DNA from: Pseudomonas monsensis
Lineage (GTDB): Bacteria > Pseudomonadota > Gammaproteobacteria > Pseudomonadales > Pseudomonadaceae
Direction of reading: 5' to 3'
Assembly: GCF_014268495.2 (NCBI RefSeq)
Contig: NZ_CP077087.1
Location: 1,739,501 to 1,803,500 of the forward strand
Length of the DNA: 64,000 nucleotides
The translations under genes and the position numbers were made by a program. Positions 16,027 through 22,502 of the stretch are shown here, in pieces (within the stretch, counting starts at the first letter, position 1; every line of letters starts with the position of its first letter). The notes under the pieces were generated by a model. The model was not told the DNA's origin. It saw only the letters and a program-made list of their open reading frames with translations, and searched no databases.

Positions 16027-16176
16027 CCCCTCACCCCAGCCCTCTCCCGAGGGAGAGGGAGCCGAGTGGTGTTGTTTCCAAAACCTGAGTTCGCCTCGAT
16101 TTCGCACGTCGGCGTAGCTCGTACTGGCACCGCGGTCAGTCCCCTCTCCCTTTGGGAGAGGGTTAGGGTGAGGGGG
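16027..16176. repeat. Intergenic mosaic element, single-unit copy
   Basis: An inverted-repeat element of about 150 bp. The left end carries cccctcaccccagccctctc plus a ctctcccgagggagag hairpin. The right end carries ccctctccctttgggagagg and then gttagggtgagggg. The inner part ends in GCGGTCAGTCCCCTCTCC. A longer copy with three inner units lies at 22134-22490. It sits between the convergent tam and methyltransferase genes. Confidence 0.75.
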
Positions 16177-16197
16177 CTTCTCAAGTTGTAAACCCGC

Positions 16198-16926
16198 TCA
16201 GCGCTGCACCGCCACCAGCATCATCATCGGCCGCTCCCGCTCTTCCGCCAGCGCCGGTTGCGCCGCCACCTCTGCATCGCTCGGGCCCCATTCATTGACA
16301 TGGCGAATGGCGAACCCTGCATCGATCAACGAATTCAGCAGCGTTCCTACCGTCCTATGCTGCTTGATCACTCCCTCGGCCAACCAGTTTGTCACCCGTT
16401 CTCCTTCCATCTGATAGCTGTCCAGCGGCCAACGCTTGTTACCTTCAGCATCAATCAACCAGCCCGGATTACGCGGTGCCATAAAGATTGGATGCTCAAT
16501 GGAAAACACAAAATGCGAACCCGGTTTCAGTGCCGCGTATAGATGCGCAAACAGCCCCGGCAAATCCTTGATGTAATGCAGCGCCAGTGAGCTGTAAGCC
16601 AGATCGAAACTGCAGGCGGGCAAGTCGAGCTGTTCCAGATCGGCGCGCTCATAGCGAATGTTCGCCGCCGTCGTGGTCGCACGCGCGCGCTCCAGCATCT
16701 TCTCCGAAACATCCAGCGCCAACACACTGGCCGCGCCATGCTCGACCGCCCAACGGCTGAACCAGCCATAGCCGCAGCCCAGATCCACCACGTTCAAACC
16801 ATGCATGGAAAGCAGCAATGCCTTGAGCACCGGCCACTCCGGCGCCGCGTCGAGGCCGCCGATGGAGCGATTCATCTGGCTATAGCCCTGAAAGAATTCG
16901 GGATCGTCGTAAATGTTTTGCGTCAT
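16198..16926 (-). CDS. Class I SAM-dependent methyltransferase
   Basis: A 242-residue cytosolic methyltransferase. SAM-binding motif I is NVVDLGCGYGWFSRW (residues 45-59). It is followed by VLALDVSEKMLERAR, YERADLEQLDLPACSFDLAYSSLALHYI and a C-terminal beta sheet with FVFSIEHPIFMAP. The pattern is that of the Methyltransf_11/UbiE-like class acting on small molecules. The N-terminus (IYDDPEFFQGYSQMNRS) is shared by many uncharacterised Pseudomonas homologues. The substrate is unknown. Confidence 0.85.
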   Translation of the reverse strand: MTQNIYDDPEFFQGYSQMNRSIGGLDAAPEWPVLKALLLSMHGLNVVDLGCGYGWFSRWAVEHGAASVLALDVSEKMLERARATTTAANIRYERADLEQLDLPACSFDLAYSSLALHYIKDLPGLFAHLYAALKPGSHFVFSIEHPIFMAPRNPGWLIDAEGNKRWPLDSYQMEGERVTNWLAEGVIKQHRTVGTLLNSLIDAGFAIRHVNEWGPSDAEVAAQPALAEERERPMMMLVAVQR

Positions 16927-17104
16927 GGTGAAGTGCTCTTTTGAGTTCGATCGTCAGCGGCAAAGTGGCCGCGATTGGAATCCCTCGAAAGTGATGGCGC
17001 GTATTCGTCGATGGCCGCGCAGGGGGAGGGTGGTGGGTGATGGAGAAATGCTAGTCGGTTGGGCGGGAGGTGAAAACCGGTGGAGTGTTGTGGATCTGTA
17101 ATGT
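16927..17104. other. Gene-free stretch upstream of the methyltransferase
   Basis: This region should hold the promoter of the minus-strand methyltransferase gene. I see no clear coding frame, REP or hairpin. Confidence 0.5.
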
Positions 17105-17228
17105 GAAGCGCCAACCTCAATCCCCGGACACAAAAAATCGGTTCTTTATGCGCGTTTTTGCTGTGCCTTCATTCCCCGTCAAAAAATCACGACGTGAGAC
17201 CAATGTTTGAGTGAAGCGGGTAGAGGGA
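17105..17228. repeat. Degenerate copy of the tRNA-Gly 3' end and flank (att-like)
   Basis: This 124-base stretch matches 18034-18158 along its length, for example gaagcg-ccaacctcaa, cacaaaaaa, ccccgtcaaaaaa, acgtgagacc and agcgggtagaggga. The match ends abruptly inside the T-arm of tRNA-Gly, where this copy reads tgatttc instead of atcgaac. The terminator hairpin present in the other copy is degraded here. The pattern is that of a site left by integration at a tRNA 3' end. Confidence 0.65.
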
Positions 17229-17677
17229 TGATTTCTGGCATCCAATCCATTTGCGAGTAATGCATTTTTGTCTGCCTTCGAACGGAGGGCAGGGCTACAT
17301 CGAGATCAAACTAGCTAGGGGCATCAAGCGATGCCTCAGTGGCTAACGGCTTAAACCAGAAGGGGTCGTTCATCAACGGCTGCTATCGGCCGAGGCTGTG
17401 TAAAAACGTTTTTCAGCGCGACAGGTACTCAAGCCCGGACTGAGAATCGCGCTTCTACGTAAAATCCGCACCTGCTGATGTGCCGATAAATTTCAGATTC
17501 GACGTAAACGCGCACACTCCAATTTTGGCGAAGCGTTTTTACACACTCTGGGCCGAACGCTGCCGTTCGCGAATGGTAACCAGTGGAATACGATAATCGG
17601 CAGATGAGAGATGGGGTTTTCGATGGAATGAAATAGCCCGGCAATCGGTCGGGCGTTTTTGAAATTCAATATCGTAC
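17229..17677. other. Left part of the interval between tRNA-Gly repeats
   Basis: The region contains the MITE-like inverted repeat at 17387-17555. It has no convincing gene: a 71-codon minus-strand frame crosses the inverted repeat and looks accidental. Composition is AT-richer than the flanks. Confidence 0.5.
17387..17555. mobile_element. MITE-like inverted-repeat element
   Basis: Imperfect terminal inverted repeats of about 22 bases bound a 169-base non-coding element. The core TGTGTAAAAACG (17397-17408) is matched exactly by CGTTTTTACACA (17534-17545). Outward the arms read CGGCCGAGGC and the reverse complement of CGGCCCAGAG. No transposase lies inside. I cannot name the parent element. 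Confidence 0.5.
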
Positions 17678-17836
17678 TCAGGCCTGCTTTTCGCGCGCCG
17701 CCAACATCACTTCATTCTGTTTCTTGGTAGCTTCGGTCAGCACTTCACTGTAAACGCGCTTCTTTTCTTCCGATTTCGCATTTCGAATGAAGTCTGCGAA
17801 TGGACTCCTGGAGTCCTTTGTGGATCTGAATTTCAT
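17678..17836 (-). CDS. Small hypothetical protein, possibly frameshifted at the N-terminus
   Basis: A 52-codon frame begins MKFRSTKDSRSPFADFIRNA and continues KSEEKKRVYSEVLTEATKKQNEVMLAAREKQA, a highly charged helical sequence that looks like real protein. A second ATG 14 bases upstream, in another frame, reads MTKQPNEIQIHKGLQES before it runs into stop. The natural protein may have joined the two, so one base may have been lost or gained. No strong ribosome site is visible for the shorter frame. It lies inside the repeat-bounded interval next to tRNA-Gly. Function is unknown. Confidence 0.4.
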   Translation of the reverse strand: MKFRSTKDSRSPFADFIRNAKSEEKKRVYSEVLTEATKKQNEVMLAAREKQA

Positions 17837-18033
17837 TGGGTTGCTTCGTCATTGATCCCAAGCATGGTCATCAGGTCGTGTCTTGCTTCTCGGGGATAGG
17901 GTGGTCAAAGCCCCTGGGTGCGGATCATTCCCTTGAGCAGACTGCACTTGTTGTCATTAGAGAAACCGAAGCGGAGAGGGGGGACTGGCGAATCTGCAAT
18001 CTACGGTGTGTTGCTGAATGGTTCTGCGCTGTC
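17837..18033. other. Right part of the interval between tRNA-Gly repeats
   Basis: No gene, hairpin or known repeat is recognised here. A plus-strand frame that crosses it continues into the tRNA and is rejected as coding. Confidence 0.4.
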
Positions 18034-18158
18034 GAAGCGGCCAACCTCAAATCCCAGCCACAAAAAAACCGGCCCTGTAGGCCGGTTTTTTCTATTCCTG
18101 CACCCCCCGTCAAAAAACACAACGTGAGACCAAAATTCGAGTGGAGCGGGTAGAGGGA
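18034..18158. repeat. tRNA-Gly 3' end and downstream flank, intact copy of the duplication
   Basis: This is the intact partner of 17105-17228. It runs from the sequence downstream of the tRNA terminator to the T-arm of the tRNA. The distance between the two copies is 929-930 bases. Confidence 0.65.
18062..18091 (-). terminator. Rho-independent terminator of tRNA-Gly
   Basis: Reading on the minus strand, AACCGGCC-tacag-GGCCGGTT is followed by a T-run. It lies about 50 bases beyond the 3' end of the tRNA. The structure is symmetric and could also act on the plus strand. Confidence 0.85.
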
Positions 18159-18215
18159 ATCGAACCCTCGTCGGAAGCTTGGGAAGCTACTGTTCTACCA
18201 TTAAACTATACCCGC
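18142..18215 (-). tRNA. tRNA-Gly(CCC)
   Basis: The minus strand gives a 74-base cloverleaf that starts GCGGGTATAG and ends CTACCCGCTCCA, with CCA encoded. The acceptor stem pairs GCGGGTA with TACCCGC. The anticodon loop TTCCCAA places CCC at 34-36, closed by a GTAGC/GCTTC stem with one mismatch. The T-arm is GAGGG-TTCGATT-CCCTC. This matches the glyU type of glycine tRNA reading GGG codons. Its 3' end is duplicated at 17105-17228. Confidence 0.95.
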
Positions 18216-18373
18216 TCAGAGCGGCTGACTTTGTACCAGACTCGGCCACGGATTTGAAGTTTTTCTTTTACTCATGAACGCTTTAAATCGCTGAAAACGG
18301 TCAATCGCGGGCGAGCACTGCGGTGCGCAAAGCAAAATCCCAACCCTGCAGCCTCGCTCGCGACGACGCTTTT

Positions 18374-19258
18374 TCAAATGGCCAGTGCATGTTGATCCTG
18401 AACAAACGAGTAACGCGTTCGGCTGGCCTGCTGCGCCGGTTTCAGAAAGCCGAGCAAGGCGTTCTGGCTATCGCGGCAGGCGGCCTTGTGTTCCATGTCG
18501 AGGAAGTGCCCGGTGGCTTGCAGCGTAGTGAAGGTGCTGTGTGCCACGTGGTTGCCGAACAGGCGAGCGTCTTCAGCGGCGGTGTATTCGTCCCATTCGC
18601 CGTTTAGAAACAGCACCGGCACGTTGATCTTTTTCGCTGCATTCAGATAGCACTGCCGATCGCTGTGCAGCACGTCGCTGATGTGGAAGTGCATCTGCCC
18701 GTATTCGTGTTCCGCCAGGCTGCTGACGTGGCGATAGTTGAAGCGTTTGAACAGTGACGGCAGATGTTTGCCGATAGTGTTGTTGACCAGGTGCCCGACG
18801 CGATCGCCGTCGCGTTGCCCGAGGTAATCGACGCCGCGCTCAAGGTAATCGAGCATGTGTGCGTTGATCACTGGCGAGAACGAACTGATCACCGCTCGTT
18901 CGATGCGCCGTGGCTGTTGCGCGAGGGCAACCAGCGTAGCTGCGCCGCCCCAGGAAAAAGAGAGCACGTGTTCGGCGGCGAAGTGGTCGATCAGCTCGAG
19001 CAGGATCTGCCCTTCGACTTCCTTCGTCAGATGTTTCTCGTGTCGGTTGTGGGCTTTTGACCGGCCCGCGTAGGGCTGGTCGTAGCAAACCACGTTGAAT
19101 TGCGGGTGCAGGTTTTTCACAGTCTGTGCAAACGACGCAGTCGTGGCCATCGAGCCGTTGACCAGGATGATGGTCTTTTCTGCGGCGTCTGCGCGATAGA
19201 ACTCCGTGTAAACCCGATACTGACCCTGTATATCCAGCACAGCGATTTCTGGCCTCAT
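18374..19258 (-). CDS. phaG: PhaG, (R)-3-hydroxyacyl-ACP:CoA transacylase/thioesterase
   Basis: A 294-residue alpha/beta hydrolase whose N-terminus (MRPEIAVLDIQGQYRVYTEF) is the PhaG signature. ILVNGSMATTASFAQTV, HVLSFSWGGAATLVALAQ (nucleophile Ser102), GKHLPSLFKRFNYRHVSSL, EWDEYTAAEDARLF and ATGHFLDME also agree. RhlA is the closest relative, but the first 25 residues and overall pattern favour PhaG. The enzyme moves hydroxyacyl groups from fatty-acid synthesis toward medium-chain PHA. The start at 19258 has AGGAG nine bases upstream. No PHA or rhl genes are adjacent, which is normal for phaG. Confidence 0.92.
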   Translation of the reverse strand: MRPEIAVLDIQGQYRVYTEFYRADAAEKTIILVNGSMATTASFAQTVKNLHPQFNVVCYDQPYAGRSKAHNRHEKHLTKEVEGQILLELIDHFAAEHVLSFSWGGAATLVALAQQPRRIERAVISSFSPVINAHMLDYLERGVDYLGQRDGDRVGHLVNNTIGKHLPSLFKRFNYRHVSSLAEHEYGQMHFHISDVLHSDRQCYLNAAKKINVPVLFLNGEWDEYTAAEDARLFGNHVAHSTFTTLQATGHFLDMEHKAACRDSQNALLGFLKPAQQASRTRYSFVQDQHALAI

Positions 19259-19574
19259 GTCATAAGACTCCTGGCAAGCAAGCGGGTATGCGCGCAAATA
19301 GAGATTGCACGAGCTTTGTGACAGGTAGGCATACGCCTGGAATTTGCTTGGCCCATGTCGATCCATGACTGCGGTCGACGGGTATTGTTATTGGCGGGCA
19401 GTCTGCCGGCTGAGGCGGAGCCTTGAAGGCTCTCTACCGGCAAAAAGTTTCTTGGATGTATGTTGTGACTCATCGGTCACAATCTGGCCGACGTCCTGAT
19501 TCAAGCAGGGGGATGGGGATCGCGCAAGTGCCATTGGTAAATTGTTCGACAACTTCTGCTGAGCGGTCACAGGC
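19259..19574. other. Region upstream of phaG
   Basis: A 316-base gap between two minus-strand genes. It should carry the phaG promoter and the rsuA 3' end. A small hairpin, GAGCCTTGAAGGCTC, lies near 19420-19434. I see no gene. Confidence 0.5.
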
Positions 19575-20267
19575 TTAGAACAAATGGATCTCTTCGGTGC
19601 GCAAAGCACGGTACTCGCCCGGTTTTAGCGCGTTATCGAGCAGTAGCGGGCCCATGGATTCGCGGTGCAGGCGCAGGACTTTGTTGTTGAAGAACCCAAA
19701 CATGCGCTTCACCTGATGGTAACGACCCTCGACGATGCTTAACCGCGCCGAGCGTGGGCCGAGCCGTTCCAGATGCGCCGGTTGTGTGGTCAGGTCCTCG
19801 AAGGCGAAGTAGATGCCCTCGGCGAAGGTGATCGCGTATTCCGGCCCGATCGCCTCTTCGGTTTCGACGTAATAGACCTTCGGCAGCTTGGTCTGTGGCT
19901 GGGTCAGACGGCGCGACCACGCGCCGTCGTTGGTGATCAGCATCAGACCGGTGGTGTTGAAGTCCAGACGCCCGGCGATGTGCAGATCGTCCTTGTCGGG
20001 TTCGTCGATCAGGTCGAGCACGGTCGGGTGCTGCGGGTCACGGGTGGCACTGACGCAGCCCGGTGGTTTGTGCAGCATGAAGTAGCGCGCCGGTTTACCG
20101 ACCTGCAACACCTCGTCGTCGACTTCGACTCGGCTGAAGTCGAGTACTTCGCTGTGGGGATCGCTGACGACTTTTCCGTCAATCCGCACGCGCTTTTCCA
20201 CCAGCAACAGACGAACCTGCTGACGGTTGTAGCGGGGCAGGTTGCTGAGGAAACGGTTGACACGCAT
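19575..20267 (-). CDS. rsuA: 16S rRNA pseudouridine(516) synthase RsuA
   Basis: A 230-residue pseudouridine synthase. An S4 RNA-binding domain covers residues 1-60 (NRFLSNLPRYNRQQVRLLLVEKRVRIDGKVV). The catalytic motif GRLDFNTTGLMLITNDG places Asp102 exactly where E. coli RsuA has its catalytic aspartate. KPPGCVSATRD and EGRYHQVKRMFGFFNNKV are further family motifs. RsuA converts U516 of 16S rRNA in the assembling small subunit. It is monocistronic as far as seen, with a weak ribosome site. Confidence 0.9.
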   Translation of the reverse strand: MRVNRFLSNLPRYNRQQVRLLLVEKRVRIDGKVVSDPHSEVLDFSRVEVDDEVLQVGKPARYFMLHKPPGCVSATRDPQHPTVLDLIDEPDKDDLHIAGRLDFNTTGLMLITNDGAWSRRLTQPQTKLPKVYYVETEEAIGPEYAITFAEGIYFAFEDLTTQPAHLERLGPRSARLSIVEGRYHQVKRMFGFFNNKVLRLHRESMGPLLLDNALKPGEYRALRTEEIHLF

Positions 20268-20300
20268 GTTCAGAATTCGCAGGGTGAAAGGCCGCGCATC

Positions 20301-20531
20301 TTACGGGATCGACGGCCGGGTCGCTTGCAGTTGCGCCTCGACCTGCGCGCAACGCGGGCACAGGCAGGATTGGTTGCGCAGTTCTGGCGGCAGCGCTTGG
20401 AGCACGGCCGGGTCGATAGTCACGCCATAGCACCAGCATTCGCGGTCGGCGGTGCGCGGGTCGGCGAGGCTGCAGTCGTTGCGGGCGCCGCAGGCCGGGC
20501 AATGGTCGGGTTTAACGTCAGATTCAGGCAT
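20301..20531 (-). CDS. Cysteine-rich CWC family protein
   Basis: A 76-residue protein with CPACGARNDC, ECWCYGV and SCLCPRCA, the pattern of the small cysteine-rich CWC family, probably zinc-binding. The ATG at 20531 overlaps the stop of the upstream diguanylate cyclase gene (ATGCCTGA arrangement, 8 bases shared), so translation is likely coupled. The function of the family is unknown. The pairing with a GGDEF protein may be positional only. Confidence 0.82.
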   Translation of the reverse strand: MPESDVKPDHCPACGARNDCSLADPRTADRECWCYGVTIDPAVLQALPPELRNQSCLCPRCAQVEAQLQATRPSIP

Positions 20532-22011
20532 AAGTCGAGTGAGGCATTTCCACGCAGATTCGGTTGCGGCCGGTTTGTTTGGCCCGGTACATCGCATGAT
20601 CGGCCCGCGACAGCAGGCTGTGCAAGGTGTCATCGCGTTGCAGGGTGGTGACACCGATGCTCACCGTCAGATTGAGGCTGTGGCCGTTGTAGGCATATTC
20701 ATGCTGTTCGACATGTTGGCGGATCTTCTCGGCAATTTTCTGAGCGGTGTCGCCGTCGGTGTCCTTCAGCAAAACGATAAATTCCTCACCACCCCAGCGG
20801 CAGACAATGTCGGCGTGGCGCAGGCAGCTTTGCAGATCGCGGGCAAAACCGATCAACACCTGATCGCCGGCCATGTGTCCGTAGGTGTCGTTCAACACTT
20901 TGAAGTGATCGAGGTCGAGCAGCAACGCGGTCAGTGGTTTGGTCTCGCGTTGCGCTTCGTGCAGAGCCTGTGCGGCGAGAATGTCGAAGCCTCGGCGGTT
21001 GGGCAGTTCGGTGAGGCTGTCGAGGGTGGCCTGGGCGTGGATTTTGCGCTGGAAACGTTTGATCACACGGTTGAGCAACGCCAGGACAATCAGCGTCACC
21101 AACAGGCAGATCAGCAGATTCAAGTACAGCGACTGCCGGATTTCACTCAGCGCGCCGTCCTCGCGTTTATCGACGAACAGGTACCAGTTCAACTCCGGAA
21201 TAAATCGCACGTTGAGAAAATGCCCCTGACCATGGGTGGCATATTCATAGCTGCCGCTGTGCGGTTTGGGCAATTGACTGACCAGGCCTTTCAGGCTTTC
21301 GAGTTCACCGAGACGCTGGCCGATGTGCGCACCTTCCGGGCCGCCGTCGGCACCGGTCAACACCAGCCGGCCGAAGGTATCGACGAAATACACGCTGCGT
21401 TGATAGCGCTGTTGATACTTGTCGATCAGCTTGATCACCGCGTCCACGGTCAGGCCGACGCCCGCCGCGCCGATGAAGCGGTTGTGGTAGTCGTAGACCT
21501 TGTAGTTGATGAAGAACGTCAGGTTGTCCTTGTTGGCCAGATCCGGGTCGACGTTGATTTCGTACGGGTCTTTCATGTCGCGCACGCGGAAGTACCAGGT
21601 GTCGCGCGGCTCATCGACCTTGACCTGCTTGAGCACGCCTTTGGCGTGGTAATAGGTGTGGGTGCTGTCGGACACGAAAAACGCCGTGTAGGCGCCGTAA
21701 TGGGTCATGACCTCGTCGAGGTAGCGGGTCATCTGCTCGGGGTTCTGTTCACCGTTGACCACCCAGTCGCGCATGAAAGTATCGCGGGACATCATCGAAG
21801 AAATCAGGATCGGCCGGACCAGGTCTTTCTGGATTTCCGAGTAGACCGTGTCGGAGGTCAGCGGCAGTTCGGTGTTGACGATGCTGTCGCGGATCGATGC
21901 GCGGGAGGCGTAGTAGCTCAGCAGTGACGTGGCGAGGAACCCGGCGCCGAGGAGGGCGATCAGCGTCAGGACCAGCGAGCGTTGCGAGTACAGGGGAGAA
22001 CGAAGCGGCAT
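20524..22011 (-). CDS. Membrane diguanylate cyclase with periplasmic dCache-like sensor
   Basis: A 495-residue protein. Transmembrane helix 1 is at about 12-33 (SLVLTLIALLGAGFLATSLLS). A periplasmic region of roughly 250 residues contains FFVSDSTHTYYHAKGVLK and GVGLTVDAVIKLIDKY, typical of dCache small-molecule sensors. Helix 2 is at about 297-315 (LNLLICLLVTLIVLALLN). The C-terminal GGDEF domain has GGEEF at 407-411 with an RHAD I-site five residues upstream. It should be an active, feedback-inhibited c-di-GMP synthase responding to an extracytoplasmic ligand. The 3' end overlaps the CWC gene. Confidence 0.92.
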   Translation of the reverse strand: MPLRSPLYSQRSLVLTLIALLGAGFLATSLLSYYASRASIRDSIVNTELPLTSDTVYSEIQKDLVRPILISSMMSRDTFMRDWVVNGEQNPEQMTRYLDEVMTHYGAYTAFFVSDSTHTYYHAKGVLKQVKVDEPRDTWYFRVRDMKDPYEINVDPDLANKDNLTFFINYKVYDYHNRFIGAAGVGLTVDAVIKLIDKYQQRYQRSVYFVDTFGRLVLTGADGGPEGAHIGQRLGELESLKGLVSQLPKPHSGSYEYATHGQGHFLNVRFIPELNWYLFVDKREDGALSEIRQSLYLNLLICLLVTLIVLALLNRVIKRFQRKIHAQATLDSLTELPNRRGFDILAAQALHEAQRETKPLTALLLDLDHFKVLNDTYGHMAGDQVLIGFARDLQSCLRHADIVCRWGGEEFIVLLKDTDGDTAQKIAEKIRQHVEQHEYAYNGHSLNLTVSIGVTTLQRDDTLHSLLSRADHAMYRAKQTGRNRICVEMPHSTYA

Positions 22012-22133
22012 GGCGGTTCCGTTGGCAGTTGCCCGATGGCATGCATTCTAGTGGGATGGCCGGGAAAAGACTGCGGGATTTATGCCTGAAATGGCAGGGG
22101 ATATGGCGCAGAGGGTGTGCCAGGAGGATCGCT

Positions 22134-22490
22134 CCCCTCACCCCAACCCTCTCCCGGAGGGAGAGGGGGCTAAATTGTGGTGATTTCAAAAGTTGTGTTC
22201 GGCTCGATATCACCGAATGGCAACCACCTGGCAAACACCTCGGTCAGTCTCCTCTCTCCCCGGGAGGGAGAGGGGCTAAATTGTGGTGATTTCAAAAATT
22301 GTGTTCGGCTCGGTATCACCGCATGGCAACCACCTGGCAACCACCTCGGTCAGTCCCCTTGCCCTCCTGAGAGGGGGCTAAATTTTGCTGAGTTCAAAAC
22401 TTGAGTTCGACGGAGTATCACTGAATGACAACCCTCTTACAGATACCTCGGTCAGTCCCCTCTCCCTCCGGGAGAGGGCTAGGGTGAGGG
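22134..22490. repeat. Intergenic mosaic element with three tandem inner units
   Basis: The outer ends match the single-unit element at 16027-16176 (cccctcaccccaaccctctc at left; gggagagggctagggtgagg at right). Inside, a unit of about 104 bases occurs three times, starting near 22170, 22275 and 22378. Each unit runs ctaaattgtggtgatttcaa, ttgtgttcggctcg, tatcaccg, atggcaaccacctgg and cctcggtcagtc, then a ctctcc hairpin. Units 1 and 2 are nearly identical; unit 3 is diverged. Confidence 0.8.
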
Positions 22491-22502
22491 TTGGTTTTTG
22501 GA

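Noticed and set aside
17429..17644. 71-codon minus-strand frame between the tRNA-Gly repeats
   Set aside because: It runs through the MITE-like inverted repeat and its flank and has no ribosome site or protein-like pattern.
17836..18153. 105-codon plus-strand frame near tRNA-Gly
   Set aside because: It reads through the terminator and into the tRNA gene, which cannot be coding.
18374..19258. The alpha/beta hydrolase as RhlA (rhamnolipid precursor synthase)
   Set aside because: The N-terminal sequence MRPEIAVLDIQGQYRVYTEF and the lack of rhlB nearby favour PhaG over RhlA.
20452..21927. Plus-strand open frame of about 491 codons opposite the diguanylate cyclase
   Set aside because: It is a shadow of the GGDEF gene, with Gln/Val/Arg-rich low-information translation.
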